Below, piece after piece: positions 1 through 5,260 of a stretch of 5,420 nt of DNA. Positions within the stretch are counted from its first letter, which is position 1; every line of letters begins with the position of its first letter. The position numbers were made by a program, and so were the translations under genes. Source of the stretch: an uncultured Prevotella sp. (GTDB taxonomy: Bacteria; Bacteroidota; Bacteroidia; Bacteroidales; Bacteroidaceae); NCBI GenBank assembly GCA_946999025.1, contig CAMQBP010000153.1, forward strand, positions 1-5,420, given 5' to 3'. The notes under the pieces are model-generated. The model did no database searches, was not told the origin of the DNA, and saw only the letters and a list, made by a program, of their open reading frames with translations.

Positions 1-26
1 TGACAAAAATGAACTAATTTATCCAT
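1..26 (-). CDS. 5' end of the next operon gene, truncated by the window edge; product unknown (PP2C-type phosphatase suspected)
   Basis: An ATG at 26-24 on the minus strand opens a frame reading M-D-K-L-V-H-F-C before the sequence ends. It begins 16 bp after the stop codon of the vWA gene, on the same strand, and the leader is A-rich with no Shine-Dalgarno, as for the other genes of this operon. Eight residues cannot identify a family. Known TerY-P modules combine a vWA protein and a kinase with a PP2C-type phosphatase, and no phosphatase is seen elsewhere in the window, so a phosphatase is the best guess from context only. Confidence 0.45.
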
Positions 27-42
27 TACAAAAACTATGGTT

Positions 43-792
43 TTAATCCCAATCGTCGTAATTATCTGCTGAATTTGCTGGAGCTGGTGCTGCTTCTGAT
101 TGTGCACCATCAATATCTTTGGCTGCTTCTGTCACATCCTTGATAACCTGTTCCTGCTTAGTGGTATCGCCAGCAGTACTACTCTTACTACCAATCTGTG
201 AAGAGGTTACAGCAACAACACGAATAATCTGCTTCAAAGCTTCGATGTTGTGAACTGTGAATACGGCCTCGTTTGTTCCAGTGAACTGAGTAAGTACATC
301 CTTGTCTGCATCATCACCAATGGCAATAGCAATCTTGATGGCATTCTTGAACCAGTTGTTTGCCTTCAGCTTTGACAGACCTCCGTGGAAATCATCTGTA
401 GGACCACCATCCGAAAGGAGAATAATAGCAGGAGCAAAGCTTCCGCTTGGAGTCTGCATGAAACCACTACGAGAAAGCTTAGAGTTGAGTTCAAGACATG
501 CTGCACCAAGTGATGTGAGTCCACTTGCTGTTACATCCTGCCATACAAACTCAGATGCAAGCTTTGGCTCGTCATAAAGCCAGCTGCAACCACTTGAGAA
601 TTCAAGAGCAACTACTTTAATCTCTGCATCTGGGTTAAAAGCAGAAATCTCGTCAAGCATAGGAAGTACGTTCTCAACAGCATCATTAACGGCACCAATC
701 TTGTTACCGATCATACTGCCTGATGTGTCGATTACGAAGAATAGTGTCATTGTTCTGCGTGGGACACTTACCACGTCATCTAAAAGTCCCAT
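43..792 (-). CDS. TerY-like von Willebrand factor A (vWA) domain protein
   Basis: This 249-residue cytoplasmic protein has one vWA domain at about residues 14-198 with a complete metal-ion-dependent adhesion site: DTSGS at 22-26, Thr93 in GLTSLG, and Asp128 in LLSDGGPTDD. The LSDGGPTD signature is typical of the TerY branch of vWA proteins, which are thought to act as metal-dependent protein-binding scaffolds beside a kinase and a phosphatase. No signal peptide or membrane segment is visible. After residue 200 comes a polar, low-complexity tail rich in Ala, Pro and acid residues, ending DDWD, where Escherichia TerY would carry its cysteine-rich TerY-C domain; here that domain seems to be a separate protein (2090-2452). 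The start at 792 is chosen because it lies 11 bp after the kinase stop and 14 residues before the first beta strand. An upstream in-frame ATG at 936 would overlap the kinase gene and add 48 residues unlike any vWA protein. Confidence 0.9.
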   Translation of the reverse strand: MGLLDDVVSVPRRTMTLFFVIDTSGSMIGNKIGAVNDAVENVLPMLDEISAFNPDAEIKVVALEFSSGCSWLYDEPKLASEFVWQDVTASGLTSLGAACLELNSKLSRSGFMQTPSGSFAPAIILLSDGGPTDDFHGGLSKLKANNWFKNAIKIAIAIGDDADKDVLTQFTGTNEAVFTVHNIEALKQIIRVVAVTSSQIGSKSSTAGDTTKQEQVIKDVTEAAKDIDGAQSEAAPAPANSADNYDDWD

Positions 793-803
793 TGTTGTAA
801 AAG

Positions 804-2078
804 TTAAATGTTTGTTATTTCTCCGCGATATGGAGTCTCGCGAATTTTGAATGTTATCTTTAAGCCTTCTTTTACAGGCATAATATCTTGTGATTCTACA
901 GTTTTCACCTTGCCACTTGGTGTCTCTACTGTCCATTTGTCGGGTGAGATATTCTTTATCAGCAATACCCCATTGGCATCTTTTGAAACAACAGCATCTA
1001 ATGTATTGTCATTGTCAATGAAGATTTCTGTTTTGTCCGTAAGAGGCAATGATCTGTTGTTGATAAGCAGGCGTTTTGAGATGTCGATAGAACATCCTCG
1101 GTTGATGCACTTGCCGATTGCGCCATTGGTCTCAACAAACGTTTCTTCCTTGCAAGTAGGACAGATTACCAACTGATCACGGACCTGCGAAATGATTTTT
1201 TCCCAATTCTGCTCAATCATTCGCTTCTCCGGATTCTGTAGATATTCCTGACTGAACTCGCGTTCAAATGTTTCTCGTAGGATAGATGGGAAAACTGGCC
1301 AGCGTCTGATGATATTCTGATGGATTCCTCTTACAGGTCGATTGGCATTATTTGTCGGGTCGTAAATGAAGATAGCTTCACTTCCATAGAACTTGCGTTC
1401 AAAGCTTTCTGTCATGCAAGGACATGCAACGACCCTCTCACCTTCAAATGGATGATTGGCATAGAAAAGCATGAACAAAATAACAGAGAGCGAGAATCTA
1501 TCACTTCGCTTGTCTGGTATGCCACCAGCGACAATCTCTGGAGCCATATAGCGGGCTTTTCCCATGATACCGGACTTTTCGCCCTGAGGCATTACGTTGT
1601 CATTATCACAGATAAGCACATCGCCATTGTTGGGATCGATGAAGAAGTTGCCATCGTTGAGATCCTGATAACTATAACCACAACGATGAAGCATCATGAA
1701 TCCATCACAGATCTTCATGGCGGCAGCAAGCATTGCAGTAAAAGACTTGAAGCTGACTTTTGCAAGCAGATAGTTACCAAATTCATAGTAGTTCTTCGGC
1801 CTCAACTGCATAACATAGCCAAAGCTGCCAAGTTGACGATTGGTCAAATGCTCTGGCCAAAGGAAAGCGTCAGAAGGAGCACCATTCATGATGTTCTTTT
1901 CGAGATTCCTGTAAAACTTCTCGTCTGGTGCCGTCAAGTACCATTTAAGAGCTTTCTGCTCACCATTCAAGTCAACGAGATAGACAATACCTTGTCCACC
2001 TCGACCCAACTCCTTGATGATGGTCACACAACCACCATCGGTTAGTGATATTCTTGTTCCTTTTGCTAAATCTGCCAT
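804..2078 (-). CDS. Divergent Ser/Thr-type protein kinase with C-terminal zinc ribbon and beta-rich tail
   Basis: This 424-residue protein has an N-terminal protein kinase fold at about 15-300. Visible motifs are the glycine loop GRGGQG (25-30), ATP-anchoring Lys45 in ALKWY, catalytic loop YQDLNDGN (137-144) with Asp139 and Asn144, metal-binding Asp158 in DND in place of DFG, and MAPE (178-181) closing the activation segment. The usual HRD is YQD, and the lysine common after the catalytic aspartate in Ser/Thr kinases is Asn141. Asp, Asn and Lys45 are kept, so activity is expected. A linker leads to a four-cysteine zinc ribbon (C306, C309, C324, C329) and a tail of about 90 residues with short alternating beta strands, possibly FHA-like. 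No transmembrane segment is seen, so it should be cytosolic. It sits 11 bp from each neighbour, between the TerY-C-like protein and the vWA protein, fitting the kinase of a TerY-P-type module. Its substrates are unknown; the vWA protein or its tail are candidates. Confidence 0.9.
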   Translation of the reverse strand: MADLAKGTRISLTDGGCVTIIKELGRGGQGIVYLVDLNGEQKALKWYLTAPDEKFYRNLEKNIMNGAPSDAFLWPEHLTNRQLGSFGYVMQLRPKNYYEFGNYLLAKVSFKSFTAMLAAAMKICDGFMMLHRCGYSYQDLNDGNFFIDPNNGDVLICDNDNVMPQGEKSGIMGKARYMAPEIVAGGIPDKRSDRFSLSVILFMLFYANHPFEGERVVACPCMTESFERKFYGSEAIFIYDPTNNANRPVRGIHQNIIRRWPVFPSILRETFEREFSQEYLQNPEKRMIEQNWEKIISQVRDQLVICPTCKEETFVETNGAIGKCINRGCSIDISKRLLINNRSLPLTDKTEIFIDNDNTLDAVVSKDANGVLLIKNISPDKWTVETPSGKVKTVESQDIMPVKEGLKITFKIRETPYRGEITNI

Positions 2079-2089
2079 TGTATTTCGTT

Positions 2090-2452
2090 TTAGTAACCTC
2101 CACCTTTGAGGTCAACCTGTTCTACTGAAACAACATTTCCGCTTGCTCCACAATTGGGGCATGTGACATACTCCTGTCCATGGTAGCAGAAAAACTTGTT
2201 GCACGATGAGCAAATGATGTGTCGTTTTTCGCCACAATAAGGACATCCTGGATATTCGGCATCCAAGGTAACATTGCCTTTGACATTGGTTTTATCATAG
2301 CCTTCCCGTTGTGCTTTTTTCTTGTCAATCTTGAAAGCCCACACGAACTTGTATTGACCAGAACAAATCTTATCGACTGTTATGCCGAAAGGTTGTTTGG
2401 TTCGTTCACAAGCTGCCATTACAGCAAATGCTTCATTGCTCAATGTTGTCAT
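2090..2452 (-). CDS. Stand-alone TerY-C-like cysteine-rich metal-binding protein
   Basis: This 120-residue protein is the first gene of the minus-strand operon. The N-terminal half (1-65) begins like a small alpha/beta domain (NEAFAVMAACERTKQPFGIT, then KYKF-like strands and a Lys-rich stretch at 41-50). The C-terminal half holds two treble-clef or zinc-ribbon-like pairs: C70, C73, C81, C84, C89, H91, C98 and C101. Seven cysteines plus one histidine in this spacing match my recollection of the TerY-C domain found at the C-terminus of Escherichia TerY, including the YPGCPYCG and CPNCG knuckles. It probably binds zinc or another divalent metal and pairs with the vWA protein encoded two genes on, whose own C-terminus lacks this domain. 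Its stop is 11 bp before the kinase start. Another generic double zinc ribbon family is possible; the operon context favours TerY-C. Confidence 0.8.
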   Translation of the reverse strand: MTTLSNEAFAVMAACERTKQPFGITVDKICSGQYKFVWAFKIDKKKAQREGYDKTNVKGNVTLDAEYPGCPYCGEKRHIICSSCNKFFCYHGQEYVTCPNCGASGNVVSVEQVDLKGGGY

Positions 2453-2483
2453 AATTTGCTATGAGTTTTATATAAATTAGGTA

Positions 2484-2514
2484 CAAAATTAACGTTTTTA
2501 CGGCAAAATACCAA
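2484..2514 (-). promoter_or_regulatory. Candidate Bacteroidetes promoter of the TerY-C/kinase/vWA operon
   Basis: On the minus strand TTG (2514-2512) is followed after 20 bp by TAATTTTG (2491-2484), an exact match to the Bacteroidetes -7 element TAnnTTTG with normal spacing to the -33 element. Transcription would begin near 2477-2480, giving a leader of about 25 nt before the ATG at 2452. The first copy of the imperfect direct repeat fills the spacer and covers the -33 element, so a protein bound there should affect this promoter. The prediction is by consensus only. Confidence 0.55.
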
Positions 2515-2546
2515 GCTTCTTACACGTTTTTCGTTAAATAACCAAG
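2493..2546. repeat. Imperfect direct repeat in the divergent control region
   Basis: Two similar segments, 2493-2515 (23 bp) and 2525-2546 (22 bp), both start CGTTTTT and end CCAAG with an AAA-rich centre. With one gap, 18 of 22 positions agree. Their starts are 32 bp apart, close to three helical turns, so a regulator could bind both on one face. The first copy overlaps the minus-strand promoter and the second lies upstream of the plus-strand promoter. It could be an operator pair, or a decayed duplication in AT-rich DNA. Confidence 0.5.
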
Positions 2547-2562
2547 GATTTTGTGAAAAATC
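2547..2562. repeat. Short inverted repeat just upstream of the plus-strand -33 element
   Basis: GATTTT (2547-2552) and AAAATC (2557-2562) form a perfect 6-bp inverted repeat around GTGA. It lies between the direct repeat and the TTTG at 2563-2566. It is short and AT-rich, so chance is a real possibility; a small operator half-site pair is the alternative. Confidence 0.25.
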
Positions 2563-2594
2563 TTTGTGTTTTGAGCGAATTTTTATTAAATTTG
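2563..2594 (+). promoter_or_regulatory. Candidate Bacteroidetes promoter of the DUF4236/membrane protein unit
   Basis: TTTG (2563-2566), a 20-bp spacer and TAAATTTG (2587-2594) match the -33/-7 consensus of the Bacteroidetes primary sigma factor. Transcription would start close to 2598-2601, leaving a leader of only about 11-14 nt before the ATG at 2612. The -7 element is the first unit of a 12-bp tandem duplication, so a second TAAATTTG (2599-2606) exists, but the nearest TTTG upstream of it would leave a spacer of about 25 bp. Confidence 0.6.
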
Positions 2595-2610
2595 CAAATA
2601 AATTTGCAAA
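2587..2610. repeat. Exact 12-bp tandem duplication, TAAATTTGCAAA x2, abutting a start codon
   Basis: TAAATTTGCAAA occurs at 2587-2598 and again at 2599-2610 without change, and the ATG follows at 2612. Each unit contains the palindrome TTTGCAAA and a perfect TAnnTTTG -7 element. The duplication could create two alternative -7 elements, or two adjacent palindromic binding sites overlapping the transcription start. Confidence 0.85.
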
Positions 2611-2611
2611 A

Positions 2612-3322
2612 ATGGGTTTATATTGGCGTAGAAGCACAAAGATTCTTCCAGGTGTTCGTATCAACTGGAGCAAAAGCGGACCAAGCATATCAATGGGGCC
2701 AAGAGGCGCAAAAGTGAACATTGGTAAGCGTGGAACTTATGTGTCTGGAGGTATTCCAGGCACAGGTCTTTATTACCGTCAAAAAGTGGGTGGAGGATCC
2801 AAGTCAAGTGGTTCTACGAATGGTGGAACTTATCCCACAAGAACAAACACTCAGTCAACTTTCGGTTTCTCAAAACAAGGTTGCCTGGTGTCTATTGTTG
2901 CGTCTATCATCCTCTCATTGCTTCTCTCAAGCAATTTTATAACAGCAGTATTGGTTGCCGTCATTGCTGGAGTTTGTAGGTTCTTTATGTCACGTAAGGA
3001 TGCAACTACCCCTCTGTCAAATCAAAATGCACCTCAACCAACACAACCTACACCTGCCCCAACGATAAACACACCAACTCCTTCACAGCCAACTCCTTCA
3101 TCAGATGACATTGATGTAAAAGTTGCAATTGCAGAGGTAGAGCATCTTATTGCGGAGATTGATAATACAACAGACAAAGTAAAGTTGCCATCAATCTACC
3201 GTAAGCTCATGTCAATCGTTTATAAGTTGGAGAAGTTCAATGGCGTCAAAATCCAAGGCATTCCGATTGAGATTGCAAAGCAAAGAATATTAGAAAATTA
3301 CAGAAAGAAACTTGCCTCATAA
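2612..3322 (+). CDS. DUF4236 protein with membrane segment, Pro/Thr-rich linker and helical C-terminal tail
   Basis: This protein has 236 residues. Residues 1-57 form a DUF4236 domain, recognisable by the order G-V-R-I-N-W-S-K-S-G (14-23), MGPRGAKVNIGKRGT (28-42) and GIPGTGLYYR (47-56). DUF4236 is a short beta-rich domain of unknown function, often at the N-terminus of bacterial membrane or phage-associated proteins. A Gly/Ser linker leads to a hydrophobic stretch at 91-126, long enough for one long or two short membrane helices. Then come a Pro/Thr/Gln-rich linker (131-165) and a charged, mostly helical tail (166-236). The start at 2612 is chosen because DUF4236 normally begins MG-aromatic; a TTG at 2564 would put the promoter inside the gene. 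Transcription diverges from the kinase operon, and the next gene starts 5 bp after the stop. A membrane scaffold role is possible, but function is unknown. Confidence 0.85.
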   Translation: MGLYWRRSTKILPGVRINWSKSGPSISMGPRGAKVNIGKRGTYVSGGIPGTGLYYRQKVGGGSKSSGSTNGGTYPTRTNTQSTFGFSKQGCLVSIVASIILSLLLSSNFITAVLVAVIAGVCRFFMSRKDATTPLSNQNAPQPTQPTPAPTINTPTPSQPTPSSDDIDVKVAIAEVEHLIAEIDNTTDKVKLPSIYRKLMSIVYKLEKFNGVKIQGIPIEIAKQRILENYRKKLAS

Positions 3323-3327
3323 AATTT

Positions 3328-4107
3328 ATGGAAGAAGGAGCAGGAGCTATTGTCTTAATTATTATAGGACTAATCTTATATTTCGCTTGGGAAGTAGTAG
3401 TTATTCTGTTACTTCTCGGATTAGTGTTTTGTATAGCAAAGAAGATATACAAAATAAAATGGAGCCACTCTGTTCTACTAATGTATATGTGGATAGTGTA
3501 TTCATGTGCTTTAGTCGTTTTAATAAGCATTCCCATTACCCATGTACGTTGGTTTGAATACCAGAAGTCATGGTTTGATGATATTTATCAGCTTGCACTA
3601 TACAGCACAACTGTAGATAATGACAGAGATAATTATATCGAATTCATTTTGGATAATAATTTCTATACTACGGACTCATCAACATCTTCTGAAAAATATG
3701 AGCTTTATAATAGATTGACCTCTCAAGATTCAGAACATTTGTATCTTGACTTCAGTGTAGGTATGCCTGCATACAAGTTTTTCTTCATGAATCAAAATGA
3801 TCAACTCGAAGAAGAATCATTGTATTATGGATATAATTCTGATAGTTCCTATAAAAAATACGAGTTGATTGATGGCTTGAATTTTGTATGCAATGGTATT
3901 TTCGTGAATAAAAAACTAGAAGGTGTTGTTCTGCAAATCCCCCATGACTACTATTACAATGAAACCATTCCTGGGTTAGGCAAACTTGGCGATAGGTTTG
4001 CTCAAAAGTTTGGCTTACCTCACGAATTAAAGTCGGATTCCTTACATTATGTTTCCAAATGGATATTTGATGATAAACTTCGCACTTTAAATCAAATTCA
4101 GGCATAA
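3328..4107 (+). CDS. Unrecognised membrane-anchored protein
   Basis: I do not recognise this 259-residue protein. Residues 5-37 are almost wholly hydrophobic (one long helix, or a tight hairpin around Trp21-Glu22). A short basic loop (38-46, KKIYKIKW) follows, then a second hydrophobic segment at about 48-71. The remaining 190 residues are soluble and rich in Tyr, Asp, Asn and Ser. The part around LDFSVGMPAYKFF and later GLNFVCNGIFVNKKLEGVVLQIP faintly recalls the strand pattern of small BLIP/SmpA-like envelope domains, but this is only a shape resemblance. The basic loop suggests the middle faces the cytoplasm. The ATG lies 5 bp after the DUF4236 stop, so the two are probably co-transcribed and may form a complex. 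The gene is AT-richer than its neighbours (16 G+C of 60 at 3601-3660, against 30 of 60 at 2641-2700), suggesting faster drift or a separate origin. Confidence 0.8.
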   Translation: MEEGAGAIVLIIIGLILYFAWEVVVILLLLGLVFCIAKKIYKIKWSHSVLLMYMWIVYSCALVVLISIPITHVRWFEYQKSWFDDIYQLALYSTTVDNDRDNYIEFILDNNFYTTDSSTSSEKYELYNRLTSQDSEHLYLDFSVGMPAYKFFFMNQNDQLEEESLYYGYNSDSSYKKYELIDGLNFVCNGIFVNKKLEGVVLQIPHDYYYNETIPGLGKLGDRFAQKFGLPHELKSDSLHYVSKWIFDDKLRTLNQIQA

Positions 4108-4245
4108 AGCATCATGTTGAGGATACTAACAATCTCGCTTGATATACACGCAAGAAAACAAGAAGTCGCAAAACAAGAAAAGAATGAAAGTTGAGGATTC
4201 ATTAGGTCTTCTCATAATGGGTATGCACCTAGTTATGTAGAGTCT

Positions 4246-4279
4246 AATAGAACTAAACAACGTCTAAACGTGTTCTATT
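4246..4279. repeat. Interrupted 12-bp inverted repeat between the membrane gene and the nuclease gene
   Basis: AATAGAAC (4246-4253) pairs perfectly with GTTCTATT (4272-4279), and inside it ACGT (4260-4263) pairs with ACGT (4268-4271) around a CTAA loop. Six bases (4254-4259) bulge on one side only. It could fold in RNA as the end of the upstream transcript, or act as a protein site. There is no T-run after it on either strand, so it is not a classical intrinsic terminator. Confidence 0.5.
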
Positions 4280-4372
4280 CCAGAAATATTAGCACTTATG
4301 TACTAAATATATATAAAACTTTTGTGTTTTAGCAGAATAAATGACAATAATTCATTTCTTTTCACTAACTCT

Positions 4373-4388
4373 GCGCACAAAAGTGCGC
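4373..4388. repeat. GC-rich hairpin in the leader of the nuclease gene
   Basis: GCGCAC (4373-4378) and GTGCGC (4383-4388) are a perfect inverted repeat around AAAA, ending 23 bp before the nuclease ATG. The arms are almost pure G+C apart from one A-T pair each, within very AT-rich DNA, so the hairpin should be stable and stands out. It may be an operator or an RNA structure near the 5' end of the nuclease message. No T-run follows, so a terminator is unlikely. Confidence 0.55.
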
Positions 4389-4411
4389 CAACAAAAATAA
4401 AATACTTCAGT

Positions 4412-5260
4412 ATGATGCGATTTCTCCTCACTACTATAATGTCTTTTTCCTTGTTTGGATGCCAGCCAGGGGCGATAGACAAAATGATTATTGGGATGTT
4501 TGTCAATGCGCAGGAAACTTCTGCAACGGAACAACCAATCTCCACAAAGAAAGCCAATGAGAATATTGGTAATAATCAGCAGGTCTATCAGGATTTGGAG
4601 ATACCTGCCTATTCGGACAATGATATTATATTGAAGAGAATTGCCTATACTACTTCATACGATAAGGCAAACAAAATACCGAAGTGGGTAGCTTGGCATC
4701 TTACCTCTGGCCACACAAGTGGTGATCAGAGGAGATTATCAAACTTTATAGTAGATGACGAAGTCCCTGCTCCACGTGCAGAACTTGTGGATTACAAAGG
4801 TTCTGGTTATGACCGTGGACACATGTGTCCTGCTGGTGATAACAAATGGGGCTTTGAACCCATGAAGGAATCGTTCTACCTTACCAACATTTGTCCGCAA
4901 GACCACAACCTAAATTGTGGTGATTGGAATGAGCTGGAGATTGCTTGTCGCGATTGGGCAAACAAATATGGTAGTATTTATATAGTTGCCGGTCCTGTTT
5001 TGTACAAGGGAGAGCACGAAACTATCGGACCTAACAAAGTCACTGTACCAGAAGCATTCTTCAAGGTTGTTCTATGCATGAATGGAACACCTAAAGCTAT
5101 TGGTTTTATCTACAAGAATCATCCATGCAACAATCCACAGTCAAGTTATGTCAATAGCATTGACCAAGTAGAACGCATCACTGGTCTTGACTTCTTCCCC
5201 AATCTGCCTGATGAAATAGAAGAAAAGGTTGAGGCTACTGCTAATCTTTCAGAGTGGTAG
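4412..5260 (+). CDS. Exported DNA/RNA non-specific endonuclease (NUC/Serratia nuclease family), probable lipoprotein
   Basis: This 282-residue protein should cleave DNA and RNA without sequence preference using one divalent metal. The leader MMRFLLTTIMSFSLFGC ends in a lipobox-like LFGC with Cys17, suggesting a lipid-anchored envelope protein; Phe at -2 is not ideal, so cleavage elsewhere is possible. A polar linker of about 45 residues precedes the nuclease domain (about 62-265). The family signature is intact: DRGH at 134-137 with catalytic His137, then TNICPQ and N-C-G-D-W-N-E-L-E giving metal ligand Asn168 and Glu176, spaced as His89/Asn119/Glu127 are in Serratia nuclease apart from loop length. 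Six cysteines lie in the domain (139, 161, 169, 179, 222, 239), so disulfides are possible after export. The start at 4412 fits the signal sequence; a TTG at 4322 would add 30 polar residues before it. The second Met codon (4415) is an equal alternative. Likely roles are nutrient nucleic acid scavenging or attack on extracellular DNA. Confidence 0.93.
   Translation: MMRFLLTTIMSFSLFGCQPGAIDKMIIGMFVNAQETSATEQPISTKKANENIGNNQQVYQDLEIPAYSDNDIILKRIAYTTSYDKANKIPKWVAWHLTSGHTSGDQRRLSNFIVDDEVPAPRAELVDYKGSGYDRGHMCPAGDNKWGFEPMKESFYLTNICPQDHNLNCGDWNELEIACRDWANKYGSIYIVAGPVLYKGEHETIGPNKVTVPEAFFKVVLCMNGTPKAIGFIYKNHPCNNPQSSYVNSIDQVERITGLDFFPNLPDEIEEKVEATANLSEW

Larger units (their letters stand above)
4108..4411. 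other. 304-bp intergenic region with inverted repeats, no convincing gene
   Basis: No family-like reading frame was found here. A 26-codon frame at 4114-4194 (begins MLRILTISL, then Lys/Glu-rich) starts 6 bp after the preceding stop, but nothing shows it is translated. A 9-bp direct repeat GTTGAGGAT occurs at 4116-4124 and 4190-4198. Inverted repeats lie at 4246-4279, 4314-4331 (weak: TAAAAC/GTTTTA) and 4373-4388. No perfect Bacteroidetes promoter is present: AACTTTTG (4317-4324) and TAACTCTG (4366-4373) each miss one conserved base of TAnnTTTG and lack a well-placed -33 element. The nuclease promoter is therefore unresolved. Confidence 0.6.

Noticed and set aside
793..936. N-terminal extension of the vWA protein from an ATG at 936
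   Set aside because: It would overlap the kinase coding region by over 130 bp and adds 48 residues rich in Arg, Lys and Asn that do not look like a vWA protein. The ATG at 792 sits 11 bp after the kinase stop, matching the operon's other gap.
1320..2045. Long plus-strand open frame opposite the kinase gene
   Set aside because: It is antisense to a gene with clear kinase motifs, and its translation shows no domain-like pattern; it is a shadow of the kinase codons.
2564..2611. TTG start extending the DUF4236 protein by 16 residues
   Set aside because: DUF4236 typically begins at the MG-aromatic sequence, and the extension would run through the promoter and the tandem repeat.
2449..2721. Minus-strand open frame across the divergent region and the DUF4236 start
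   Set aside because: It covers both predicted promoters, overlaps two better supported genes and has no recognisable features.
4317..4324. AACTTTTG as the nuclease -7 element
   Set aside because: One conserved base differs from TAnnTTTG and no TTG/TTTG lies about 20 bp upstream, so it is noted only in the intergenic entry.
4322..4411. TTG start extending the nuclease by 30 residues
   Set aside because: The added residues are polar and would bury the signal sequence; the GC-rich hairpin would also fall inside the coding region.
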